Positions 33,723 through 40,544 of a stretch of 64,000 bases of DNA are shown in pieces. Source of the DNA: an uncultured Pelagibacteraceae bacterium (GTDB lineage Bacteria; Pseudomonadota; Alphaproteobacteria; Pelagibacterales; Pelagibacteraceae); contig CACLEJ010000002.1 in NCBI GenBank assembly GCA_902605865.1, positions 62,001-126,000 of the forward strand, given 5' to 3'. The notes under the pieces were generated by a model. That model was not told the origin of the DNA. It made no database searches and was given only the letters and a program-made list of their open reading frames with translations. Each line of letters begins with the position of its first letter. Position 1 is the first letter of the stretch. The translations under genes were made by a program, and so were the position numbers.

Positions 33723-35833
33723 AAATTGCCATATTGTTACCTTATAAAGAAGATTATACACCAAAGTATTCTGGTGCAGTCTCAATCCATGTTTCAAATT
33801 TATTAAATTATTCTAGATTTAAATTGACCACTACAATTTATGGAAATACTGAAAGTAATCATTATTTGACTAAAAATTTTCAAAATATAAGATTTAAATC
33901 CTCTATCCTCTTAAGTAATAATAAAAGATATTTAAATAAATTTATTGACACTGCAAAATCAAAAAATTTTGATTTAATAGAGATACATAATAGACCTTCA
34001 TATTTTAAATCTTTAAAAAATAACTTGAAATCAAAGATAATTATTTATTTTCATAATGACCCACTCACTTTATCTGGATCAAAAACTAAAAATGAACGTT
34101 TAGATTTAATTGAAAGCTGTGATTTTATTTTTTTTAATAGTGTATGGACAAAAAATCAATTTTTTAAAAACTTGAGTGAACAAAACTACTTAAATAAATT
34201 TAAAATTTGTTATCAATCAACAAAAAAAATAAATGTAAATTTGTCAAAAAAGCAAAAAATTATATCATTTGTCGGTAAACTCAATTCTGCAAAGGGCTAT
34301 GATTTATTTGGAAAGACAATTATCAGAATTCTAAATGAATTTCCTGAATGGAAATCAATAGTCATAGGTGATGAACCAAGAGAAAAACATATTTTTGATC
34401 ATAAAAATTTGAAAATTTTAAATTTTCAAAAAAATGATTTTGTTTTAAATATTTTAAAGAAAACAAGTATATTTGTAGCGTGTCCCAAGTGGGAGGAACC
34501 ATTTGGAAGATCTAGTCTTGAGGCTTCTAGTATGGGATGTGCCACAATAATAACAAATAGAGGAGGGTTGATTGAAACAACAAGCCATCCCATAGTACTT
34601 AAAAAAATCAATGAAAATGAACTTTATAAATCTATTAAAAATTTGATTCATAACCCTGAAATTATGAATAAATTTCAAAAATTAAATTATAAAAATTTTT
34701 TTCTCACTCATAAATATGTATCTAAATTAATTGATGATGTTAGAAAAAAAATTTTTTCTAATTTATTTAGCAATAAAATAAATATTAACAGAAACTCGAA
34801 CTTAAAAATAATTCATATTACTAATTTTAACTATAGGTACTTTGGTAGACTGCAATATAATACGGGTATACGTATTAATAATGGATTAATCCGTGAAGGT
34901 CACAATGTTCTGAGTCTATCAGATAGAGATATTATTAGTTATACAAGATCAATCAAAGACCCTACTGGTGAAAAGTATCTAAATAAGTTGGTTGATAATA
35001 CAATAGATAATTTTAAACCAGATTTATTAATACTTGGACACGCGGATCGTATTGATAAGAAAATATTAATGAATGCTAAAGAAAATCATTCAAATTTAAG
35101 AATATGCCAGTGGTTTCTTGACCCTTTATCTAGATATGGTCCAGATTTTAACAAAAATAAATTGCGTGTAATGGATAAAAGTAAATCATGTGATGCAACA
35201 TTTATAACAACAAGCCCAGATGCATTAAATTATCGGATCGATAATTCCTTCTATATGCCTAACCCGTGTGATAAATCCTTAGATTACCTAGAAAATTTTA
35301 GAGAAAATAAAATCTTTGATATTTTTTATGCTATAAGCCATGGTGTGCATAGAGGCAATCTTAGACCTGGTAAAAACGATGAGCGCGAAAAATTTATTTT
35401 AAAATTAAAAAAAATTTGTAAAGATATTAAATTTGATATTTATGGTATGTTTGGAAGAGAGCCTATTTGGGGAGATACATTCATAAATAAATTAGCTAAT
35501 TCTAACATGGCCATTAATTTAAGTAGAGGTAAGCCTGTTAAATATTATAGCAGTGATAGAATTGCACAGTTAATTGGAAATGGTCTTTTAACTTTTATCC
35601 ATAGAGACACTAAGTATAACGATTTTTTTGATAACAATGAGATGATTTTTTATAAAGATATAAATGATTTATCTGAAAAAATACTAAAGTATAAAAAAGA
35701 CAAAAAAATAGCTTCAAAAATAGCAAGGAAAGGTCACTTAAAGTATCATAAATATTTTAATAGCTCATTAATATCTAGGTACATTATTGAAAGAACATTC
35801 GGCATTAACTCAAAATTTTATTGGGATAAATAA
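33719..35833 (+). CDS. Two-domain glycosyltransferase (GT4 plus CgeB-like GT1 domain)
   Basis: A 704-residue fusion of two GT-B-type units. The first (about 1-355) ends in a GT4 donor-binding half with FVGKLNSAKGYDLFGK (about 182-197) and the E-x7-E motif within EEPFGRSSLEASSMG (about 258-272). The second (about 360-704) begins KIIHITNFNYRYFGRLQYNTG and resembles CgeB/family-1-like transferases, with CQWFLDPLSRYGPDF, NMAINLSRG and DRIAQLIGNGLLTF. There is no signal peptide or obvious membrane segment. Two active sites in one chain would suit addition of two sugars or an alternating polymer; this is inference. Confidence 0.8.
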   Translation: MKIAILLPYKEDYTPKYSGAVSIHVSNLLNYSRFKLTTTIYGNTESNHYLTKNFQNIRFKSSILLSNNKRYLNKFIDTAKSKNFDLIEIHNRPSYFKSLKNNLKSKIIIYFHNDPLTLSGSKTKNERLDLIESCDFIFFNSVWTKNQFFKNLSEQNYLNKFKICYQSTKKINVNLSKKQKIISFVGKLNSAKGYDLFGKTIIRILNEFPEWKSIVIGDEPREKHIFDHKNLKILNFQKNDFVLNILKKTSIFVACPKWEEPFGRSSLEASSMGCATIITNRGGLIETTSHPIVLKKINENELYKSIKNLIHNPEIMNKFQKLNYKNFFLTHKYVSKLIDDVRKKIFSNLFSNKININRNSNLKIIHITNFNYRYFGRLQYNTGIRINNGLIREGHNVLSLSDRDIISYTRSIKDPTGEKYLNKLVDNTIDNFKPDLLILGHADRIDKKILMNAKENHSNLRICQWFLDPLSRYGPDFNKNKLRVMDKSKSCDATFITTSPDALNYRIDNSFYMPNPCDKSLDYLENFRENKIFDIFYAISHGVHRGNLRPGKNDEREKFILKLKKICKDIKFDIYGMFGREPIWGDTFINKLANSNMAINLSRGKPVKYYSSDRIAQLIGNGLLTFIHRDTKYNDFFDNNEMIFYKDINDLSEKILKYKKDKKIASKIARKGHLKYHKYFNSSLISRYIIERTFGINSKFYWDK

Positions 35834-35872
35834 TATGTTTAAATACAAATTATAATTAATTTTGAAAAATTA

Positions 35873-36733
35873 ATGAAAGCAATAATTTTAAATGCATCTG
35901 CCTGGATGATTGTTCCTGTGATGGACGCACTTGCAAAATATTTAAGCTCGTCAATGAGTGTTTTACAAATCACTTGGGCTAGGTATTTTTTTACAGTTGT
36001 TTTCGCGCTTTCAATAATGCTTCTTTTTGATAGAAAATCTTTCGTTTGGAGTAAAAAACCTATGCTTCAATTGATTAGAGGGTTGATTTTTGTATTTTCA
36101 ACATATTTATTTTTTTTTGCAATATCTGAGATTTCGTTACCCAAAGCATTAACCTTAGCATTTGTTGCCCCGATTTGTGTAACAGCAATGTCACCCTTTT
36201 TTTTAAACGAGAAAGTAGGTTTAAGAAGGTGGACAGCAGTATCCATCGGCTTTATAGGTACCTTAATTGTTATTAGACCTGGATTTATAGAGATTAATTT
36301 GGCTACATTAGCTGCTTTAGGTAATGGAATTTGCTATGGATTTTACCTAATTATTACAAGAAAATTAAGCACATCTGATAACTCTCTGCTAACATTGTTA
36401 TTTGCTGGCACGGTAGGGACTATTGTTATGTCTATATTCATGCCTGGTGTCTGGATCCAGCCATCTAATAGTCAGTGGATTATGATGGCTTTAATTGGCT
36501 TTATAGCGGCTATTGCTCATCTTTTTATCATTTTATCGCTTAAATATGCAGATGCATCAAAATTAGCACCCCTTGGCTATACTGAAATTATCACTAATAT
36601 TTTGCTTAGTTATTATATATTTAATGAATTGCCTGATAATTGGACATATTTAGGTCTATTTATAATAATTTTATGTGGTCTTTATATATCAAGGAGAGAG
36701 TATTATTTATTAAACATTTATTTGGGTAAGTAA
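35873..36733 (+). CDS. EamA-family (drug/metabolite superfamily) transporter
   Basis: A 286-residue inner-membrane protein with about ten hydrophobic segments arranged as two EamA repeats: LNASAWMIVPVMDALAKYL and WARYFFTVVFAL in the first, AALGNGICYGFYLIITRKLS starting the second, and KYADASKLAPLGYTEII late. Relatives export amino acids or other metabolites; the substrate is unknown. It follows the double glycosyltransferase after 39 bases. A short inverted repeat (AAGTAA/TTACTT, 36728-36742) spans the stop codon but lacks a T-run. Confidence 0.88.
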   Translation: MKAIILNASAWMIVPVMDALAKYLSSSMSVLQITWARYFFTVVFALSIMLLFDRKSFVWSKKPMLQLIRGLIFVFSTYLFFFAISEISLPKALTLAFVAPICVTAMSPFFLNEKVGLRRWTAVSIGFIGTLIVIRPGFIEINLATLAALGNGICYGFYLIITRKLSTSDNSLLTLLFAGTVGTIVMSIFMPGVWIQPSNSQWIMMALIGFIAAIAHLFIILSLKYADASKLAPLGYTEIITNILLSYYIFNELPDNWTYLGLFIIILCGLYISRREYYLLNIYLGK

Positions 36734-37258
36734 AACTTACTTATATATTAATGTAATACTTTCACTATTATATGTAAACTACTGTTATTTAACGTATATT
36801 TATAAATATAGTTTTTATATAAGTATCAAGACTATTTCGTATATTATTAAAATCACTATAAAGATATTTTCTAAGAGAAATAATTTTATAAATATTTCTT
36901 AATTGGGTAATATCTTAAGAAAATAGAGCAGGGAATGAATTCCAGTTTATCATTAAAACTATAATTTTAAAAAATGAGTTAAAAGTAAATTAAAAAAAGC
37001 AAGTAAATATGCCAATATTTTATTGAATAGATAATTCAAGGACATATTATTAAGATATATCAGATAATTAAAATTAAACTTTTGGGTTAAAAAGAGGTAA
37101 TTTCTAAATAGCTCTGCAATATTCGAATATACCGTTTAAAAGCCCATAATTGGGTCTATTTTAAGTATTTATAATTTTACAGTGCAACTTATAGGTGATA
37201 TTAAAAAATAAATACTAAATATTGTATTTTAATCAAAAAACGTTGGAATTAAACGTTT
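36734..37258. other. 525-base A+T-rich intergenic gap, no gene found; one long imperfect stem
   Basis: I see no credible coding frame on either strand and no tRNA. Two structural features stand out. One is an imperfect stem of 12-13 bases, TATTTTCTAAGA (36865-36876) with TCTTAAGAAAATA (36913-36925), enclosing a second hairpin (AAGAGAAATA/TATTTCTT). The other is a perfect 12-base palindrome, ATATTCGAATAT (37119-37130). The stem could be a small RNA, a decayed element or a chance dyad in A+T-rich DNA. In a genome this compact a gap of this length is unusual and marks the accessory region. Confidence 0.5.
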
Positions 37259-37260
37259 TT
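37236..37260 (-). terminator. Rho-independent terminator after the alkyltransferase gene
   Basis: AAAAACGTT (37236-37244) and AACGTTTTT (37252-37260) form a perfect 9-base stem with a 7-base loop, directly after the stop codon of the minus-strand gene. On the minus strand the stem is followed by an uninterrupted T-run. The dyad is symmetric, so it might act in both directions. Confidence 0.6.
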
Positions 37261-37534
37261 AGAGCAAAATACCCTCTAATTTTAGTAGTTTTCTCTTGGT
37301 ACTTATTCCGCCTTTGGCCGAGTAACCACCTAGAGAACCATCTGACCTTATCACTCGATGACAAGGTATCTTAGGAGCATAAGGATTTTTTCCAATGGCA
37401 TTTGCCACAGCTCTTACTGCTTTTGGCTTTTTGATTGCTTTTGCTACCTGAGAATAGGTTCTTAGTTGGCCTTTCGGAATAGTTTTTAAATAATTCCAGA
37501 CTTTTAATTGAAATTTAGTGCCTTTTAAGATCAT
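37259..37534 (-). CDS. Short methylated-DNA--protein cysteine methyltransferase (C-terminal domain only)
   Basis: A 91-residue protein consisting of just the DNA-binding/active-site domain of O6-alkylguanine-DNA alkyltransferases. GTKFQLKVWNYLKTIPKGQLRTYSQVA is followed by RAVANAIGKNP, the active-site PCHRVI (Cys near residue 58) and the C-terminal GGYSAKGG...KRKLLKLEG. The cysteine is present, so it is not an alkyltransferase-like (ATL) protein with Trp at that site. The N-terminal domain of Ogt/Ada proteins is absent, as in other short family members. Its ATG lies only seven bases after the T-run of a strong terminator hairpin, with no visible ribosome-binding site in between. Confidence 0.87.
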   Translation of the reverse strand: MILKGTKFQLKVWNYLKTIPKGQLRTYSQVAKAIKKPKAVRAVANAIGKNPYAPKIPCHRVIRSDGSLGGYSAKGGISTKRKLLKLEGILL

Positions 37535-37540
37535 ATATAG

Positions 37541-37584
37541 AAAAAAACCCTGTTTCCTTGCACCTTTTCAGGTACAAAGAACAG
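37541..37584 (-). terminator. Strong intrinsic terminator ending the structured RNA
   Basis: On the minus strand CTGTTCTTTGTACC (37571-37584) pairs with GGTGCAAGGAAACAG (37550-37564) across a TGAAAA loop, with 14 pairs, two G-T wobbles and one bulged A. GG and a run of seven Ts (37541-37547) follow. It sits immediately upstream of the alkyltransferase start codon, so either it ends a separate RNA or it is an attenuator for that gene. Confidence 0.7.
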
Positions 37585-37725
37585 TAGTTTTTGGCACGTC
37601 GTTGTACGCGCTACCGCCATGCCGTCCACCCTGCAATTTTAGCGCTACTCTGCAGAGCTTTCTGCCCTCTGGGCTTGAACCTCTCGGTTTTTCCCCAGCT
37701 GGTCAGTTAAGAGTTGCCTCTTAAT
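37541..37725 (-). ncRNA. G+C-rich structured RNA candidate of unrecognised family
   Basis: This stretch is visibly far richer in G+C than its surroundings, the classic mark of a structured RNA in an A+T-rich genome. Read on the minus strand it gives, in order: a 7-base hairpin TTAAGAG-GCAA-CTCTTAA with a GNRA loop (37707-37724); CTGGG-gaaa-AACC-GAGA-GGTT-caag-CCCAG, a two-tier stem with a GNRA loop (37669-37698); GCAGA-AAGC-TCTGC (37652-37665); a longer-range TAGCGC/GCGCTA pairing (37640-37645 with 37608-37613); and a final 14-base terminator-like hairpin followed by seven Ts. It does not show the signatures of tmRNA, RNase P RNA, SRP RNA or the riboswitches I know. It could be a free small RNA or the leader of the alkyltransferase mRNA. 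Confidence 0.65.
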
Positions 37726-37831
37726 TCATTTTTAACAGTATCAGATAGGGTAGGTTGTATGTATCACTTTATCGTTGAATATTCTAAGTTTTTAACAGGG
37801 ATGAATAGCGGGGATAACTTAATCTAAAGCT

Positions 37832-38305
37832 TTAATTAAACCATCTAAAACCCTCATACATTGCAATTCCGTAAATTGAGTGTCTGACTAGAAACATAAT
37901 TGATGTTTTGATAGGTATTCCAGTATTATTTGCAAACACGCCCTGTCCTGTAAAGGGTAGAAATATCAGTAATGGAGCTAGTGTCGTAAGAGCTCCAAAA
38001 ATAAAGCCTGAAAAATATGTCATTTTTAGACCTATCATTAAAAAACAAAAATAATAAATTACAGCCCAACATATCGATACATAATAGTGAAAAATCCAAC
38101 CAAGTATGACCTCATACCTAAAATTGGGCATTTGGGCAATATTTGGGTTATAAAAAGTGGCATTTTTAAGCATATAATAAGTCCACCTTCCAACAATTCC
38201 CCAAGATGGTTCCGGAATACCCATCAATTTGAGTAAATAACCCAGAATATCAAGAATTATGCACGAAAATATTCCAGCAACTAAAATACTAATTATATCT
38301 ATCAA
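37832..38305 (-). CDS. DUF2938-like four-helix membrane protein
   Basis: A 157-residue membrane protein with about four hydrophobic helices: residues 5-27, 68-92 (FHYYVSICWAVIYYFCFLMIG), 97-118 and about 135-150. The pattern GIPEPSWGIVGRW near residue 32, EVILGWIFHYY, and FTGQGVFANNTGIP near 118 match what I recall of the DUF2938 family, whose function is unknown. The start is a TTG at 38305, preceded by GAGG at a good distance. That GAGG overlaps the stop of the upstream small membrane ORF, so the pair is probably translationally coupled. Confidence 0.75.
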   Translation of the reverse strand: MIDIISILVAGIFSCIILDILGYLLKLMGIPEPSWGIVGRWTYYMLKNATFYNPNIAQMPNFRYEVILGWIFHYYVSICWAVIYYFCFLMIGLKMTYFSGFIFGALTTLAPLLIFLPFTGQGVFANNTGIPIKTSIMFLVRHSIYGIAMYEGFRWFN

Positions 38306-38311
38306 ATTACC

Positions 38312-38476
38312 TCAAAACATTAATAAAAATAGTAAAACAAATATGCTGATAAAAAATATGCCAAAAATAACCATTAATATTCTATTTTTTGTTTGTTCTT
38401 TCAGTTTTGGCCAATAATTCATTATAAGAAATGTTCCAAAAACAACTATCAGACCAATTATGACATATTTAGGCAT
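38312..38476 (-). CDS. Small two-helix membrane protein, 54 residues
   Basis: Translating the minus strand from the ATG at 38476 gives a 54-residue protein: a first hydrophobic segment YVIIGLIVVFGTFLIM (about 4-19), a short charged linker WPKLKEQTKNR, and a second hydrophobic segment MVIFGIFFISIFVLLFLLM (about 35-53). It resembles the small hairpin-type membrane proteins common in SAR11 genomes. I recognise no family. It lies just upstream of the DUF2938-like gene, whose ribosome-binding site overlaps its stop, and it diverges from the integrase. Confidence 0.6.
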   Translation of the reverse strand: MPKYVIIGLIVVFGTFLIMNYWPKLKEQTKNRILMVIFGIFFISIFVLLFLLMF

Positions 38477-38499
38477 TAAGATTCTTTTACATTAAATGC

Positions 38500-38528
38500 T
38501 TGACTTGTAAAATGTGTTATATTATATT
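38500..38528 (+). promoter_or_regulatory. Sigma-70-type promoter of the integrase gene
   Basis: TTGACT (38500-38505) and TATATT (38523-38528) are separated by exactly 17 bases. Transcription would start near 38535, inside the inverted repeat described next, leaving a leader of about 24 bases. The -10 box overlaps the left arm of that repeat by three bases. Confidence 0.55.
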
Positions 38529-38554
38529 TCCGATAATTAATGGTTATCGGAAAT
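38526..38554. repeat. Perfect 11-bp inverted repeat with 7-bp spacer, candidate recombinase core site/operator
   Basis: ATTTCCGATAA (38526-38536) and TTATCGGAAAT (38544-38554) are perfect inverted copies around the spacer TTAATGG. The arrangement (11-bp arms, 7-bp spacer) is that of a tyrosine-recombinase core site. It ends four bases before the start codon of a complete tyrosine recombinase and overlaps its -10 box and transcription start. It could be the crossover site, an autoregulatory operator, or both. I found no second complete copy in the window. Confidence 0.6.
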
Positions 38555-38558
38555 TATT

Positions 38559-39476
38559 ATGAATAACGTTATTACTGATATTAAATCACTTGAATTAGAA
38601 ACAATTAAGAATCTAAAAAACTCAAAGGCAATAAATACAGTTCGTGCTTATGAGTCTGATTTTAAGGATTTTTCATTATTTTGCATAAAAAATGGACTGA
38701 ATTCACTTCCAACTGAGCCAAAGATATTATCTTTATACTTAACTCATTTGTCAAAAAAAAGTAAATTTAGCACATTAAAGAGAAGAATTGCCTCAATAAA
38801 GGTTGTACATAAAATTAAAGGCCATTATCTGGATTCTAAACATCCTATAATAATGGAAAATCTGTTAGGCATAAAAAGAATAAACGGATCGCATCAGAAG
38901 TCAAAAAAACCTTTATTAATCAATAGTTTAAAACATATAATTAAAGCTATAGATGACAATGAAAAAAATGAATTTAAAAGGATAAGAAATAAATCAATAA
39001 TATTATTAGGATTTTCTGGAGGTTTTAGAAGATCAGAGCTTGTTAACATTGAGTACGATGATCTGGAATTTGTGGATGAGGGTCTTAAAATTTTTATTAA
39101 AAGATCTAAGACAGATCAATCAGGTGAAGGTAGTTTAAAAGCAATACCCTACTTTAAAAATTTAGAATTTTGTCCAGTAATAAAACTTAAAGATTGGATT
39201 AATTTAAATAAAATAAAATTTGGAAAAATTTTTGATATTTCGGATAAATCTGTCTCGCTCATAATTAAAAAATATGCCTTTATGGCAGGTTTAGATCCAA
39301 AAAAATATGGTGGACACAGTTTAAGATCAGGATTTGCTACATCAGCAGCAGAAGCAGGTGCTGAAGAAAGAAACATTATGGCTATGACAGGTCATAAAAC
39401 AACACAAATGGTAAGAAGATATATTAATGAAGCAAATTTATTTAAAAATAATGCACTTAATAAAATAAAGATATGA
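38559..39476 (+). CDS. Tyrosine recombinase / site-specific integrase
   Basis: A complete 305-residue tyrosine recombinase. The N-terminal SAM-like core-binding domain (about 10-105) contains AINTVRAYESDFKDFSLFC. The catalytic domain carries all the expected residues: Arg157 in GGFRRSEL, Lys184 in RSKTDQ, His253 and Arg256 in HSLRSG, His279 in TGHKT and Tyr288 in RRYI. It lacks an extra arm-binding domain, so it is a simple (Xer-like in size) recombinase. The diverged sequence and accessory setting argue against it being housekeeping XerC or XerD. No excisionase, transposase or phage gene is adjacent. Base composition matches the neighbours. Confidence 0.93.
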   Translation: MNNVITDIKSLELETIKNLKNSKAINTVRAYESDFKDFSLFCIKNGLNSLPTEPKILSLYLTHLSKKSKFSTLKRRIASIKVVHKIKGHYLDSKHPIIMENLLGIKRINGSHQKSKKPLLINSLKHIIKAIDDNEKNEFKRIRNKSIILLGFSGGFRRSELVNIEYDDLEFVDEGLKIFIKRSKTDQSGEGSLKAIPYFKNLEFCPVIKLKDWINLNKIKFGKIFDISDKSVSLIIKKYAFMAGLDPKKYGGHSLRSGFATSAAEAGAEERNIMAMTGHKTTQMVRRYINEANLFKNNALNKIKI

Positions 39477-39644
39477 TTATTAAAAATAAAAATAGATATT
39501 TTAAAATAAAAAAACCTAGAAATTTTTGATTAATAAATCGAGTTTATTTTAAATATTAAAATTCATAAACTACTTATTAATAATGGTTATAATCAATTCT
39601 ATGAACGAACTCTAATTTTTATTTTTATGAAGAGTAGAATTAAA

Positions 39645-40544
39645 TTAAAGTGATATATTAAGTAAGGCTTTGTTTATATCATTAGATAAATCAGTAAATT
39701 TTTTTCTAATCACATAATTATAATTTCTAAAATGTGAGGTCCAAATACTGTAATCATATGATTTATCTATTATGTCTATTTGAGGAATTTTTTTTGAAGC
39801 AGCTATATGTGAAACGGATCCATGACAAGAAATTAATAATTTTGAATTAAAAACTATTTTTTCTAGTTCAAGAAAACTTTGATTTAATAAAATTTCAACA
39901 TTTTTAAAATAATCAGAGGAATTAAGTTTTATTAATTTCTGAGGTGCATGACTACCTGTGGTAATAATTATTTTTAATTTAAGTTTTTGCTCTAATTGTT
40001 TAATAAAATTAACCAATTCATCAAAATTAGGTTCAATATTTACATAATTTGAAAAATATGTATCCCTTGACCATTTTTCATCATAATGAAAAATAATATA
40101 TTTACCCTTAGATCTATCAATTAAATTAACTTTACTATCTAAAATATTAAGATCATTTTGAGAATAATTAAAACCTATTTGAGTAATAATATTTTTAATA
40201 ATATCAATTTTTGTTTTTTGTTGATTTTTATCTATTAAAATTGTCTTTTCTTTTCTAATTAAATAATTAAAAATTTTAGATCTATCTTTATCATCGTGTA
40301 TTATCGAATAATTAAATTTTTTTTTAAATAATTTTAAAAGATTAAAAAAAAAAGAAAATAAATTCTTTTTATAAATAATAATTTGATCAATATTTTTATA
40401 TCTAGATATATATTCAAAGTTTTTTTTTGAACAGACAATTGTAATAAAGCTATTTGGATCATTAAATTTAATATTTTTAATTAGTATGCAAGTAAGCAGA
40501 AAATCACCTATACGGTCAGTTCGAAAAATAAGATAATTCTTCAT
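39645..40544 (-). CDS. Family 9 (heptosyltransferase-like) glycosyltransferase
   Basis: A 299-residue GT-B-type protein. The start KNYLIFRTDRIGDFLLT, the ADP-heptose:LPS heptosyltransferase opening motif with Asp-Arg-Ile-Gly-Asp, is clear. In the C-terminal half KYIIFHYDEKWSRD, IIITTGSH and LLISCHGSVSHIAASKKIPQIDII (about 232-255) correspond to the donor-binding end of family 9. Probable role is in LPS core or other surface glycan assembly, in line with the glycosyltransferases at 32-36 kb. It shares one base with the next gene upstream. A 168-base gap with no visible gene separates it from the convergent integrase. Confidence 0.83.
   Translation of the reverse strand: MKNYLIFRTDRIGDFLLTCILIKNIKFNDPNSFITIVCSKKNFEYISRYKNIDQIIIYKKNLFSFFFNLLKLFKKKFNYSIIHDDKDRSKIFNYLIRKEKTILIDKNQQKTKIDIIKNIITQIGFNYSQNDLNILDSKVNLIDRSKGKYIIFHYDEKWSRDTYFSNYVNIEPNFDELVNFIKQLEQKLKLKIIITTGSHAPQKLIKLNSSDYFKNVEILLNQSFLELEKIVFNSKLLISCHGSVSHIAASKKIPQIDIIDKSYDYSIWTSHFRNYNYVIRKKFTDLSNDINKALLNISL

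Noticed and set aside
36720-37160. Four TTGGGT repeats scattered in the large gap.
   Set aside because: Flanking sequences differ and spacing is irregular; this is compatible with chance.
37518-37724. A 68-codon open frame on the plus strand with many Pro, Leu and Cys residues.
   Set aside because: It starts inside the alkyltransferase gene, has a composition unlike any protein here, and coincides with the G+C-rich hairpin region. It is best explained as a chance frame across a structured RNA.
37541-37725. Assignment of the structured RNA to tmRNA, RNase P RNA, SRP RNA or a group II intron.
   Set aside because: The GAGGAAAGTCC-type, GGAAGGAAGCAGCC-type, TTCGACG-type and domain V signatures are all absent.
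38526-38554. The integrase-proximal dyad as the chromosomal dif site.
   Set aside because: Its sequence and 7-bp spacer do not resemble alphaproteobacterial dif (6-bp spacer, AT-TATGTTAAAT-like arm). The recombinase is in an accessory setting.
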